The notes below the pieces were generated by a model. The model searched no databases and was not told the origin of the DNA. It saw only the letters and a list, made by a program, of their open reading frames with translations. From Sistotremastrum niveocremeum HHB9708 (taxonomy: Eukaryota > Basidiomycota > Agaricomycetes > Sistotremastrales > Sistotremastraceae), in assembly GCA_001630475.1 (NCBI GenBank), contig KV419406.1, positions 546,991 to 610,990 of the forward strand: a DNA stretch of 64,000 bases. The letters run 5' to 3'. Made by a program: the position numbers and the translations under genes. Shown here piece by piece: positions 33,861-45,835 of the stretch. Every line of letters starts with the position of its first letter. Within the stretch, counting starts at the first letter, position 1.

Positions 33861-34874
33861 ATGACCTCTCTCCGCGATCAAACCATCCTCATCATTGGCG
33901 GCACTTCAGGCATCGGGTACTCCGTTGCTGAAGCCAGTCTTCATCAACAGGCTGCTCACGTCATCGTTGCGTCATCGACTCCCGAAAAGGTCACCAAGAC
34001 CGTTGCTCGACTCGAGGAGACCACCACCAAAAACAATCTGAGCGGAAAAGTCACTGGGAAGACTCTGGATGTTAGCAATTCGGATCAAGTCAAAAAATTC
34101 TTTGCGGAGATAGGAGAACTTGACCACGTCGTTATCACGAGTGGGGATAAGCTCAAGCTTGGATTCAAGGGAGTTGATCTGGAGACTCTGAAGTCCGCGC
34201 TCGATGTTCGATTTTGGGCTGCTGCTTTGATAGCTCAACAGGCGCGTATCAAGAAAGGAGGTTCGATTACTCTGACTGGAGGTGTGTTCTTCTCGATTTT
34301 TATACCCACGCATTGTACCAACTCTTTCTTTTCCAGGAGTCGCATCGATCAAGCCTCCACCCGGCTGGCCTATTGTAGCAGGCTTAGCAGGAGCTGCGGA
34401 GAGTCTCGTGAAAGGATTGGCTGTTGACCTGGCTCCCGTTCGTGTGAATCTTGTGGCTCCCGGAGCGGTGAGTATTCTACTGTATCACTAGGAACCTTTT
34501 GACTGAATACACTGGGACCTGCTAGGTTCTGACAGAGGTAACACTTACCACTGCCCTCTGATGGCGAGACGCTCATCGTATTCGCAGCTATGGGACTCCC
34601 TTCCTACCGACCTCCGGGAGAAGCTTCTTCAAGAGTCCGCTGACAAGCTCCTCGTGAAGCGTGTAGGGAACCCCGAAGAGGTCTGTCCAACCACTCATCT
34701 GCCGTTCAATCCATTCTGACTTGAATTATCGCAGATCGCTGATGCGTATATCTTCTTAATGAAGTGAGTCCCCTCCTAGTTTGCTTCCAGTTTAGCGCTA
34801 AACATTTGCCGTTTAGATGTGGTTTCATCACAGGCGAAACTCTGCATATCAATGGGGGACAAACTTTGGTTTAA
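33861..34874 (+). CDS. atypical short-chain dehydrogenase/reductase (copy 2)
   Basis: Six exons: 33861-34281, 34337-34467, 34526-34537, 34588-34680, 34735-34763 and 34817-34874, giving 247 aa. Gene structure is identical to copy 1, including a 12-n micro-exon (VLTE here, IVTE there). The cofactor motif is LIIGGTSGIGYSV. DHVVITSGDKLKLG stands where SDRs have NNAG. The active-site region reads GWPIVAGLAGAAESLVKG, lacking the canonical Tyr and Lys of YxxxK in the same way as copy 1. The ending is CGFITGETLHINGGQTLV. Both genes appear intact, so the missing residues are a subfamily property and not decay. Substrate and reaction are unknown. It lies downstream of F-box C and faces the secreted-protein gene tail to tail. 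Confidence 0.88.
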
Positions 34875-35084
34875 GAGATGTATCCCTATAATATTTTCGA
34901 AATCGTATCTTAGGCGCACGATTTACGCGTAGCTCATTTCGGAGTCGACTCAATCAAGCGATGAAGGTAAAACGGAATATCGATCAAGCGACATTCTCTC
35001 AATTCCCAAGAGATAGAAGAAGGATAAATACAACACGAATCAATCGCGCTACCATGAAATAAAGATATCACTACGAGTACTGAA

Positions 35085-36218
35085 TCAGCTCTGCAGAGCC
35101 TTCTGCTGTTCTCCGAGAGTCGTGCTGACGACGGGGCATCCTTGACCAGGGCCGTGCAAGTTCTGCAAGGTGACAATGGCGGCTTCCACTCGTGCAGCTT
35201 GAGATTGCTTGCTGTCGTCAGTGGGGAACGTCACTTTGACACCAGGGTTGTGGACAGCTTCGCCAGCGGCGATATTCGCCTCAAGGGACTAGTGAAGGGA
35301 TGAGTAAGAATACCAGTGATAGAGGACAATGAAGACGTACCGAGATGTAATCATCCTGGGAGGGAGGGCAGGCACAAGGGACCTTGATAGGCTTTCCATC
35401 AGATCCATTCACTGCTCCATCGCAATCTCCAGTGCCAGTGGGGTTCACACCCGAATGGAAACCGAGAGGCGGAGCCAGAGAAGCGATGAGGGAGTTAGGG
35501 ATTCCACCGCTGGTACCGCCGCTGTTGTTAGAGCTCGACGCAGGGGTTGAGGCTGCGGGAGCGGGAGATGGTGCTGCTGGTTGTGGTGCGGGAGGTGCGG
35601 CTTCGGGAGTCGCTGTACATGTACCGGCGGCGGTAACGGTCACCGTGACGGTACTGGCTTTGGCAGCGGCGGGTGCAGGTGCGGGGGAGGAGGCTGCAGG
35701 TGCGGATACGGGAGGAGGGGGAGCTGTTCCGTCTTGGATGGCTTTCTGCTGAGCACTGAAGGTGGTGGAGGATGCGGGACATCCTTGGCCTGGGCCGTGG
35801 AGATTTTGGAGGGTGACGATGCAAGTCTCGATGCGGGCGAGCTGGGAGGCTTTCGAGTTGTCTGTGGGGAAAGACACCTTCACAGTAGGATTGTGGACGG
35901 CGAAGCCAGCGTCGACGTTGGCGTTTAGTGACTAGAAGATGATAGGTGAGCGATTGATAAGGACATACGACATCATGAAAGACGTACGGCCAAGAAGTCG
36001 GACTCGGAGGGAGGGCACGCGCAAGGAATCAAGATGGGTTTCCCGTTGGAGCCATCGATACCATCGCAATTGCCCGTTCCATCAGGATTAACACCTGCTG
36101 TCACGCCGAAGGGAGGAACGAGAGCAGGGTCGACGTCGCGTTTCTGATTCACAGGCCACGCGGACGCAGTGAGAGTGAAAGAAGCAAGAACAGCAACAGA
36201 ACTGATAGTGAATTTCAT
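35085..36218 (-). CDS. secreted two-repeat protein (copy 2)
   Basis: Exons 36218-35988, 35931-35341 and 35288-35085 give 341 aa. A clear signal peptide (MKFTISSVAVLASFTLTASA) is followed by WPVNQKRDV, with a dibasic site. Two modules follow as in copy 1: GVNPDGTGNCDG, PCACPPSESDFLA, SLNANVDAGFAVHNP, FPTDNSK and LHGPGQGCPASST, then the same again. A longer Pro/Ala/Ser-rich linker with TVTVTVTA separates them. Both introns are phase 0 at equivalent points of the repeats. The last exon has the same length as in copy 1 (204 nt). The WPV-(M/Q)-(K)RDVDP(A/S)LVPPFG start of the mature protein is shared by both copies. It is probably an extracellular or wall-associated protein; no known enzymatic motif is visible. 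Confidence 0.85.
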
Positions 36219-36387
36219 GGTTGAAAGAATGACTGGAGATGATGTTGTATTTGATGAACGAATGAGAGGGATACGCGCTGCGTATAGAAAGGGAGAAAGG
36301 GAAAAGAGAGAACGATCGGATCAACCGAGAGAGAGAGGGAGAGGGAGAGAAGAAAGGGGATGGGGAGAAAGCTCCGAGGCTCAGAGG

Positions 36388-36395
36388 CTTTATAC
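36388..36395 (-). promoter_or_regulatory. TATA-like box and pyrimidine-rich leader of secreted protein copy 2
   Basis: GTATAAAG on the minus strand lies about 170 nt upstream of the ATG. Between it and the start, the coding strand is very CT-rich (about 36280-36360), a common feature of strongly expressed fungal promoters. Confidence 0.5.
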
Positions 36396-37445
36396 CCGTA
36401 CGTCGTCGCCAAGCAGAGAATGAGCAAGCGACAGCACATTCGGTTCGTTTATGGTTAATAAAGATAGTTAGAGATTGATCTGGATCGCAAGGGCCGCTTG
36501 AGGTCGTCACTCTTTCGGAATCATCGTGTCGTCAAGGCGCTCATGGCATTTCTATCAGACATCGGTTGAATCGAAGGAGAACGAGATAACAAGAGCACTC
36601 TTCAATATAAATTAATGAGAACACACGCTGGATTTGATCAGAACGTGACGGCTGACGAGGGCAGGCTTGCTATAAGCTGAAGTAGTTCAGGAGTGCTGTT
36701 ACTAACCCTGTTAGCAGGTTAAGAACCAGCGTGCGAAGTTCCGGATCTGGAATTCTGAGCTGTAAATCTTGCCACGTGCGATATTCCCACGATTACTGTA
36801 GCTCTACGGGCTTACCGGCGTCTTCGATGCTTTGTGCCTGGCGACAGTTACCAAGCTCTTGGTTCTGACGTTTAGCACGTCGCTTTGAACAGTGTTCAGA
36901 TTCTTCAGAAATATTCTAACACTGCCCTCATCTTCAAATATTCTGCCAAATTTTCCACCTCATAGCGTGTGATGGATCACAAGACCGAAAACAGAAATTG
37001 TTCACCCGCAAGCGGTTTTCTATCTCAAGGCAACGGTTGCCTACGTTGCCTGTGAGGCTTTCGAGAAAAAGATTCATCCTCTTTCAGAATTTTAAAGCAG
37101 GCACGTGCGACTACTTGAAAGGGCTCAACTTAGCAACAAGAATTTTCTGGCGTCACATGTAATGAGGTAAACCAACGAAATTTAAAGACGTCAGCGCTTC
37201 AGCCCGTTGAGTCTGAGAACCGAAATCCCCCGATATTCAAGCTGTCGCCGGAAGTGAGGTGAGGCCGCTGAGTGTCATCATCACAGGGCTCTGGTTTATC
37301 AATAAATACGAAATGCTGTATCTCATGGTTCGGGAAACATGTTGGAAGCATATTTAAGTTACTACTGTAAGGTAGTGTAAGCGGGTCCGTCTATCTCAGT
37401 GTCTGTCCATCGGCATGAGCTTACTATCCCAATTCGAAGAAATAT
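36396..37445. other. intergenic, nothing recognised
   Basis: Upstream region of secreted protein copy 2 and 3' flank of the SDR at 37446. No supported frame. Confidence 0.55.
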
Positions 37446-38548
37446 CTAATAAGATGATGGTGCTTGACCCAACGCTCCACCATCTGTAAGGAAGACTCCT
37501 CCAGAGGCAAAAGCCCCAGCACGACTAGCCAAATACAGAATCAATCCTGCCATATCCTCCGTGTTACCGAATCGTCTTAGTGGGACGAAAGCTCGGGGAG
37601 TGTCATCGACCATGCCTGAGAACTTGACGGTCATTTCTGAAGGGTAAGGACCAGGTGCTATTACGTTGCTTCTGATATCGAACTATGGATAGCTTTAATG
37701 GAGAGATGTGAAGACAGGAAAGAAAGTACGTACGTCGGCGAGCATAGTCGCCAATTGTTTGCCAAGGAAAGTCGCTCCTGCCTTTGAGATGTTATAGGCC
37801 ATCGCGTAAGGCTGCTTCGACCTACACGATTGAGATTCAATGACAACGCAGAACTCAATATAGCGAATGAACTGACCTGAAATATCCCACAACACTGGAC
37901 ACGGTGACGACTTGGCTCGTAACGCCTGGCAGCGCATTCCCCGGTTTATTGCCTGCTTCCAACAATTCCAAGAACGCGATAGTGGCGAACCAAACGGCAG
38001 TGACGTTGACATTGAAGACTTGATTGAATTGTTCTTCGGTACTGTTATTCCATAAGAACTCTTGAGTCTCTTTGATTGAATGGCCAGAGTCGGGTGTGAA
38101 CGCAGGCCAGCTCTGAGGGTTGATTTCGGGGCCCAGAACCCCGGAGTTGTTGACGAGGAAGTTGATGTATCCAGTTTGTGCTTTGATTTTCTCAGCGATG
38201 ACCAAAAGATCGCTCTTCGAAGAGACATCGCCTTGGATGGGAATGATCTTTCCGTGCACCTATACAGGATGCAAATGTCAACGCTGAAGGCGGATATCGC
38301 CTAGAAAATCACATACCGCATGCTCTTTGGCGGCCTTCTCGAGCACCTCCAACCGACGACCAATGATAAACACTGTTGCGCCGTTGCTTTCCAAGGCCTT
38401 CGTGATCATCAATCCGATTCCTGTCCAAGAGTCAGCATAACGTCCCCAATAGCTGCAACAATTGTTTATTACCGGTTCCTCCACCAGAAACGATGGCTAC
38501 AAGGCCTTGGACATTGAAAACGTTGGCAGGATCAAGAGTGGCAGACAT
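37446..38548 (-). CDS. classical short-chain dehydrogenase/reductase (copy 1)
   Basis: Five exons: 38548-38473, 38420-38317, 38259-37877, 37821-37734 and 37682-37446, giving 295 aa. Classical SDR motifs are all present: SGGGTGIG for NAD(P) binding, GRR at the end of beta-2 (suggesting NADPH), GDVSS, VNNSG, the catalytic Ser region VVTVSSVVGYF, YNISK (YxxxK) and NVIAPGPYPSEM. The C-terminus (ASRAGAFASGGVFLTDGG) matches 3-oxoacyl-ACP-reductase-like SDRs, but fungal members of this type act on many substrates. Its paralogue at 54916 shares all intron positions. The two genes are about 17 kb apart and on opposite strands. The substrate is not predictable. Confidence 0.88.
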
Positions 38549-39639
38549 ATGGCTTAGTAGAGAGAAAGATTCAACTTGCTGGTTGCTGGGACGTATGGGC
38601 CGTGTAGCCAGCCCTTTTGACTTCAGATGGGAAGGGCCTTTTTGGGAAATTAGCGGAGGTATGACTCAGCAAACCAGCCGCTGAAATTATTCACTGACGC
38701 GTATCGAGTCCATCGCCTCATTTCCTTACCAAGCAAGCCCGAGGTTGCCCTCAAAATGCTTTGAAGCCTGAGCGCCTTAACTCTTGAAGACACAGTTTCA
38801 GCAGCGCTTCCACCAACCTACACTACAAATTTTATGTCAGAGGAATTACCTAAACACATTTCGAGAGTCGAGTTTGCTTAGAAAGAATCTTGATAATGTG
38901 AGTTTGGTCCCTCGAGTGACAGTCTGCGCAACGAGGGAAGGAATGACGAAATATCACGAAACGCTTGATCAGTCTCAGGAAGTCTCCCAGTAGTGTCCGG
39001 CCACAATGCCATCGGGTCCATCTCCTGTATCAGGATTTAGGAGTATTGTTCCTCATGATGCACAGAAGGTGTTCAAGTAGGCGCGCGTATTAGTATGAGT
39101 CACTGATAGCCCCAAATTCGGGGAACGCGTTGTTTGGCTTTGTTGTGGATTAAGCTTCAACTTGAAGTTGTCGAACAAGTGTTGTCGAAAACAGGTCCGT
39201 CGTCGCTGTCGTCGTTTGGTCTCAATATTCCACAACGCTGACGACCAATACAGAATTGGAGATCTTGATAGATCATCCCTATCGTCCTGAAAGGTCTCTT
39301 CCAGTGAAAGGCTGAAAGCCATCTGCTGCAGGCAGTGCAATGGCGCTTCAGCAGCTGTGCTCAGGCTCTTATCTCATCTCAAAATGCCATCTTCAACCAT
39401 GAGCTCCCTATCTGTCACCGACAATGGTACGAGCAATATCATGAACGACTCAAAAGCGCCGTTCGGATCTGCGGTGAAGCCATGTGAAGAGCGCTGGAGC
39501 GAGTTGGCCTCCTATCACTGAAGTTCTCGATTTCTCCGAAGTCGAATATAGGACTCAGGAGGGAAAGGAGGAGCGTGGTTGGCTGCAGATTGTGTGGCAC
39601 CGTCCACATGATCAGCGCTTGGATTGATCCCTGACACTC
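38549..39639. other. intergenic, nothing firm
   Basis: Upstream region of the SDR gene. The 5' part of the GDH2 pseudogene may begin within it, but I could not align any of it to GDH2 exons 1-2 with confidence. Confidence 0.4.
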
Positions 39640-42600
39640 TAACCAAGCCCTGCACACGACGAGAATTTCTGCCAGGCGACCAACATCATCTGTACGTGCC
39701 TATTTTCTCAAGTTTCTTACAATACGCGTCAAGCTCGCTGTCGAGTCTAGTCCTCTACACAATTCTCTGTTCCAATCCCACAGCACACTGGAAGATTTCC
39801 TTCTGCTTCGTCTTCCCAACACCCCTTCTCCAGCCCAGGTTCAAGCCATGCAAACCGAGACGCTACATACGTCTACGGCGCTTAGATGGTTGCTTAACCC
39901 TTCTGCGCTCGTCTTGCAACGGGAGAAGATACCGGTGATGTTCATTGGAGAACGAATTGAATAGCTCACGAAGTAATATTTCGAGAATAACGGGAATTGT
40001 TCAGACTTCGTCATGTGGAACTTGCGCTGAAGCATTATTCGGACATGATAGATAATGGTGCTTTGATGTACGTTCTCTTCTCTTGCAGTGCTTTCAATGC
40101 CACTCACGTCGATTTAGACCCACGTCATCATATGGGCGTCTTCAAAACAGCGCAAATCCTGCCCGACGGGCGCTCTTCAGCAAGATCCGAAAGTCAATGC
40201 CCATCAGACACGTTTTCCAGTCCATTGAAGCTCTTCTTGAACAAGTACGCTTCCACTTCGCCATATCGGTCTTCTAACTACTTATATCTCAAATAAAAGC
40301 ATGGCTTCAACGCGACCTTCTATCAATCCACCCAGGTCGTCGAATCATTTCGGCTCAAGCCCCCTCCTCACGATCGAATATACCGTCACCCCATTCGGAC
40401 TGTGTCTCGTCATCGGTATGCTCACATTCCGGTCAATCTTGCTCGCCGAATACTGATCTATCGTCTGCGTAGAGTCTGAATTCAGAGGACCCCATATCCG
40501 CTTCAGAGATGTCACAAGCGGTGAGGTGAGATCCGGATCGTTCGATCTAGGACACGAGAGTGAGTCCTTCGATTTGATCGTTGTGCCCTGCTTTGTTTTG
40601 CATTTCTGTTCCATGACGCCGATCGACGCTCTGTCCGAGGGAGTTTCGGGTGATACGGACTCGGCGGAGAGGCTTGGCGAGACGATCATGCATGCTGTGT
40701 CATTGCTCAGAATTGCGACCGATTCACTGCACGCGTGTTCGAGAGCTGTATCAGAGTCCGAGCGGGATGCCGTGCGGCCGACAACCCTGTGGCGTCGATC
40801 TTCCTTCCATCCCCTTCCCTCGTTCTGTCTTCTTCATTCCGCTCTCCGAGTGATATGATATAATCGTATTAACGTCATTTTCCGTCTTTCAGGATCTACT
40901 GGAACAACCAACGGATGCTGTAAGTCCCTGATCGCCACATCGCAACTAACCGATGGCTAATCCATGCTGGATGACAGGTTCGACGAGAACTATGCCCTGG
41001 CGTCGACACAGTCGCTCAAGAATAAGGATATCCCTGAGGGTGGCGCAAAGGGCACTATACTCCCTTTGTGAGTCTACTTTGCTCCCGTCACTGAGCTACA
41101 CTTCTCTGACTCGTTCTATCTCCTCACTAGTTACTTTGAACGAGTAGACTAGGCGCTGATCCAAGACTCTGTTTTGAGCAATACGTTGTTTCTATCATTG
41201 ATCTGTTGATCCTCGGAGAGTCGCCCGGTATCGAAGAGCCTATCATCGACTTGTACACAAACCCTGAATTATTATTCTTGGGACTTGATGGTACGTCGAA
41301 CGTCATCTTCTTCACTCAACCCTGTACTGATCGATGACGCTACGCGTACTTCCAGCGGGTGCGGCGGACATGATGGATTAGGCAGCCCGTGCGTTCTATC
41401 TTGACTTTTCGCTAGGCATCATGGGGTACTGATAACTCTGGGTTACCAGTGCATGCTCGTGAACGAGGTGCTTCTTCTTGGTAGAGTCGTTCACAACGGG
41501 AAAGAGTGCCGAACATCTGGGTGTGTTCCTCATGACACGAGAGTATTGCTTCAGATTCGTTTTCACATTCCTTTTGGAGTCTTGTGGCATGGCGTCGATC
41601 TGCTACAGGCTCGTACGCATGCGTCTCTGCACGTGCTTTCGAGCTATATTCAATGGAGGCGTCGAGTCTTCTTTCTCCTCCGAGACTCACACTCGTGAAC
41701 CCTTTCCTAAACCCTGTTTTGGTCATCGACCACGCGGATTATGTACATATGCTGACGAAAATATTTTCTCTCATCCAGGTATGGCATGACGTCCCTCTCT
41801 GTGCGACAATACGTCGTCGGGATCGACAAGCATTCCGGTCCTCGAGAGAAAGAAATTACGAAGGTTCGAAAAGGAGAACCGGATGGTGATTTTGGCTCCA
41901 GTGCGTTCATCTATCCTTTTCCTTATTCTTGGCCGAGGCTCATTCTCACGTCTGTGCCCTAGATGACATATTGTTAAGACCGTTGCGCTTATCGACGGGT
42001 GGGGTGTACTGGCAGGCCCTCAAGGTCTTGATCGTCAGAGGCTCGTGAGATTGGCGAAAAAGAGGGTACCGGTGGCGAACTTTGATAGGTCGAAATTGTC
42101 TAAAGATGGGTATCTGGTTCTTGTCGAGGATCAAGACGTCAGACTACCTCGTGAGTCCCGCGCTTCTAAAGATTACTATGATTCCTGACTTGTGGAATAG
42201 ATGGCGAGCTGGTCGTGGATGGAACGGACTTCAGGAATAGTGCTCATTTGAGGTTCAAAGCCGATCTATTCGTTCCCTGCGGCGGCCGGTATGCACCCTC
42301 TTCTCCACACCATCTCTTCTTCGTGATAATCTAACCTTCATCCAGTCCGGAAGCTGTTAACATTTCCAACGTCGCAGCGCTCGTCGATCACGATGGGAAA
42401 CCGCACTTCAAGTACATCGTCGAGGGCGCCAATCTCTTCCTCACACAATAAGCGCGTATCTTCTTGGAGAGAAATAAAGTTGTACTGTTCAAAGACTCAA
42501 GCGCTAACAAGGGTACGTCATTGGTCCCGAACTGCATCCGCAGAATAACAAGGACTCGTGCTCATTCGCCTTATTCGGTTAGGTGGTGTTACGTCATCCA

Positions 42601-43130
42601 GTCTGGAAATCCTTGCGGGATTGGGACTTTCGAACGAGCAGTATATGGATCTCATGATTTCCAAAGATGGAAAGCCATCGACGTTCTATCAGAAATACGT
42701 CCTCGACATTCAGAAGAAGATCAGCGAAGATGCCGCAGCCGAATTCCAATGCATCATGAAGGAGTTCGATAGACTCAAGGGCGCGAAAGCCAGAACACTC
42801 ATCTCCGACGAGCTGTCAAGCAAGCTGAACGATCTACAAGCTGAACTGGAGGCTTCGGATCTGTTGGACGACGTGCCGAGCCGAAGGGCGGTGCTGAAAC
42901 GTGCTATTCCGGAGACGTTGGTGGAAGAAATTGGTTTAGACGAACTGTTGACGAGGTTGCCGGAGCCTTATCCGAAAGATTTGTTCTCGAGCTGGGTCGC
43001 TTCGCATTATGCGAGTCCCTCCTTCACGTTTGCTTTGGAGCTCGTACTTATTCGGCGAACGTAGAATTATCAATGCGGCGTCGTTGCATCCAGCGTTGAC
43101 TTCTTCCATTTCATCCGTGCTTTACAGTAG
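39640..43130 (+). pseudogene. GDH2 pseudogene (NAD-specific glutamate dehydrogenase copy)
   Basis: Matches the intact GDH2 at 10337-14928 from the end of exon 2 to exon 16, introns included. The 5' half is eroded (39997-40560, several frame changes). From 40893 the match becomes close, for example the exon-7 equivalent 40979-41068 with KDIPEGGAKGTI intact. Disabling changes include TGG to TAG at 41379-41381, a deletion of about 10 nt near 41978 in the exon-12 equivalent, and CAA to TAA at 42449-42451. The last donor GTAAGT is changed to GCGAGT at 43011. The exon-15 equivalent, about 42584-43010, is still almost fully open and nearly identical to the intact copy. The two long GDH2 introns are retained. 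It lies upstream of F-box gene D on the same strand, as GDH2 does with F-box B. Confidence 0.9.
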
Positions 43131-43679
43131 TAGTGACTCCACGGACACTCTCACGCAGTATCGCCATTCTCTCTGCATTGCTCGCTTTCTTGTCCTGACC
43201 AGCTTTTCTTGGACTTGCTCTTTCCAGAATTGTATAAAGTGATTTTAATGACGTCCTTCGCGTTGCGCATGTCTTGTATATTATACGAATACAATAATAC
43301 ACTAAAGTCCAGAAAACTTGGCCGCTGCATACCTCGATGCATGGACCTTCATCGAAGGAACAATGGATACCTAGTCAAGTACAGTGCTACGCTGCCAACG
43401 GATTTCTGAATCTAGCTTACGCGTTGTTTGGGCAGCTTTGTCCACTGGGAGCACTTCATTTCCCGAGCCAATTTTTACCTTGCTTTTCACAGCAAGTCAC
43501 CTTTCGTCAAGGTACGAATGGGAGCTTGATCAGCGGCATAGTATCGACGTATTCTTCAGGCAGTTAATCAGTCTATCGTTATCCTCGTGCCGTCAGGTAG
43601 TATAACCACCGGGAATCCGGTATGACTCTTCTCAATTTGTCTCAAAAGGTTGCGTACTTAGCCACATCAGTGTAAAGGG

Positions 43680-45451
43680 ATGCCTTCATCAACCGGATCA
43701 AGCCCTTCCAAGCGTCCCCGTCGGACATGTACCTCACGCGATGATAAAAAACCTGAACTCAGTCAAAAGCGCTCTCCTTCCCCACACGCCCCGCAGCGCC
43801 GTAATCCAGTCAAAGCTTTCTGGTCCACTCCTCAGCTGATCGCCGGACTTATGGAACTGTTACCTTCCCAAGCACTTTATAGATGTTCTTTGGTTTCCCA
43901 ATCCATCTCCTCGCTAGCTTTGGACGCACTATGGGCTGCAGATGCGAAAATTATAAATTTGCTACGCATTCTTGCGCCTTTGGTTCCCAGGAGGAGCGAT
44001 TCTGATACGATGGTATGTCATAGCACGATCCCATCGGCATATTGAACGAGTCTCAATGTTTTCTACAGAACTTCTCTCGAACACCTCGTCTTACAGATTG
44101 GGATCGCTTTTACACTTATTCGGCAAGGGTTCGAGACATCGAGTGCACTGACTCTGACTTGAGCGGACTCTCCCACGATGCTCTGCTAAAATTCTTCACA
44201 ACAATTCCTCCTGGAAACCTCCCCTTTCCACATTTACATACCCTGCGGTGGTCGGTTCAGTCCGAGCTCAAAATGCAATTCCTCAACATGTTCATCCATA
44301 ATGGATTGAACACGTTCATTGTTTCCAGTCCCTTGCAATCTTTGTGCGGAGTCTTCGATGTTGTGGCTCGATTTGCCCCGAACCTGGCGCAGCTGAAGAT
44401 ACGTGTGGATGGAGACAAAACCCGAGTCTCAGCATCACTATTGTGCGACCTAGTCCTGGCCTTGAAAGATCTGAACCAGCTTCAGGTCGTGGAAGTTCCC
44501 GCTGTCCTTCTCACCCCCAAAATATCAAAATTCCTATCGACAAAAGCCAGCTTAACTGTTCTATGGGCCTGCGAGTTTCGCAACAGCGTCAAATTCAGTA
44601 ACAAGAAAAATGATCAGAAAAATTCTACATCGCGGGAACACTTTGTGTCCCTACTCAATCTCTCTCTGGAGATTGGTTCATTACTAGGAGAAAGTGTCAA
44701 TTATCTGGCTGCCCCACTGCTCGTGAGTTTACACGTGGAAATCCCGCAAGCCACCCAAGAAGATTGGGATCGTTGCGTTCACATTGTTGCAAGAAATTGC
44801 TTTGCTCTACGGTCGTTATCGGTGTCACTTTATGACGATTTAGATGATGACATTCGTCAGAGTCACATTACGCTGGATGGAGTGAAAGAGATTCTCAAGC
44901 TTCCCTCTCTGGAAGCCTTAGAGATCGACGATAACAGCGTACCGGGATTTGATGATCAGGATATGGAGCTCCTTGCTCCAATGTGCACAAAGCTACTTAT
45001 CTTTGCTCTTTGTTTATTTGCCCACCATCCCACAACCTCTAAAACCCCGACTTTCGCCTCCTTGATTCCCTTCGCGCAGCATTGCCCAAATATGGAGAGT
45101 CTGGGATACTTCATAGATGGCAGTATCCCGCCACCCTCACTTCTGCCTGGTAACACTCCTCTTGACCTGTGTTCATTGGAAATATCCCCATACACAAAAG
45201 TTGAAAACACAGCAACGGTTGTTGCTTTTCTTGTCGAGCTTCTGTCACCTGACGCCAAGATTGATATTGACTCCCGACACTGTTATAAGCATTGTCATGG
45301 AGGCGGAGCATTCACAATTGATGAGTTGTCGCCATACCAGAAGAAATGGGAAGAAGTGGAGCAACTCTTCTCTGCTCTTCAGCCAATTCGGGAGAAACTC
45401 GCTAAGAAGGATGTGGGATTGATCAGCTCAGCTTCTGAAGTCGAATTGTAG
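43680..45451 (+). CDS. F-box/LRR-like protein D
   Basis: Exons 43680-44012 and 44069-45451 give 571 aa, starting at the ATG of MPSSTGSSPSKR. The intron (GTATGT...CTACAG) is phase 0 and precedes NFSRTPRLTDWDRF, the shared family position. The N-terminus has a basic Ser/Pro-rich tail of about 40 residues, then the F-box-like AFWSTPQLIAGLMELL with CSLVSQSISSLALDALW. The large exon encodes irregular Leu-rich repeats, including GVFDVVARFAPNLAQL and LTVLWACEFRN, which pair best with protein B. The gene starts about 550 nt after the GDH2 pseudogene, the same arrangement as GDH2 followed by F-box B. It is a presumed SCF substrate adaptor with no known target. Confidence 0.86.
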
Positions 45452-45835
45452 GCAGCCATGTCTATGTATGTCACTTGGAAAGCCACACTATATCACATAG
45501 CCTAATTTTTTATATTGTAGATATACTAACAAAGAGCTCCTTGTCCTTGAACGGTACATGAGGACGTCTATTGTGACCGCGTGATTGCTTTAAGCCTTTG
45601 GAGCGTTGGATCTTCAGGGGTTTTTACGTTGTACCCTACAAATTGTAGTACAAATTCTCTTCAACGTCATAGTAGTCTCGGCCTCGTGTCCCATGCCTGT
45701 GTATCTTATTTGTATATATACTCGCGTTCGATGTTCTCACATCTTGAAGAGGCCAACTACGTGGGATTATCCGAGTTGAGACTTAATATTTTGGGACTTA
45801 TATCCTTTACAGGTGACGCAATGCAAGTTTCGTGT

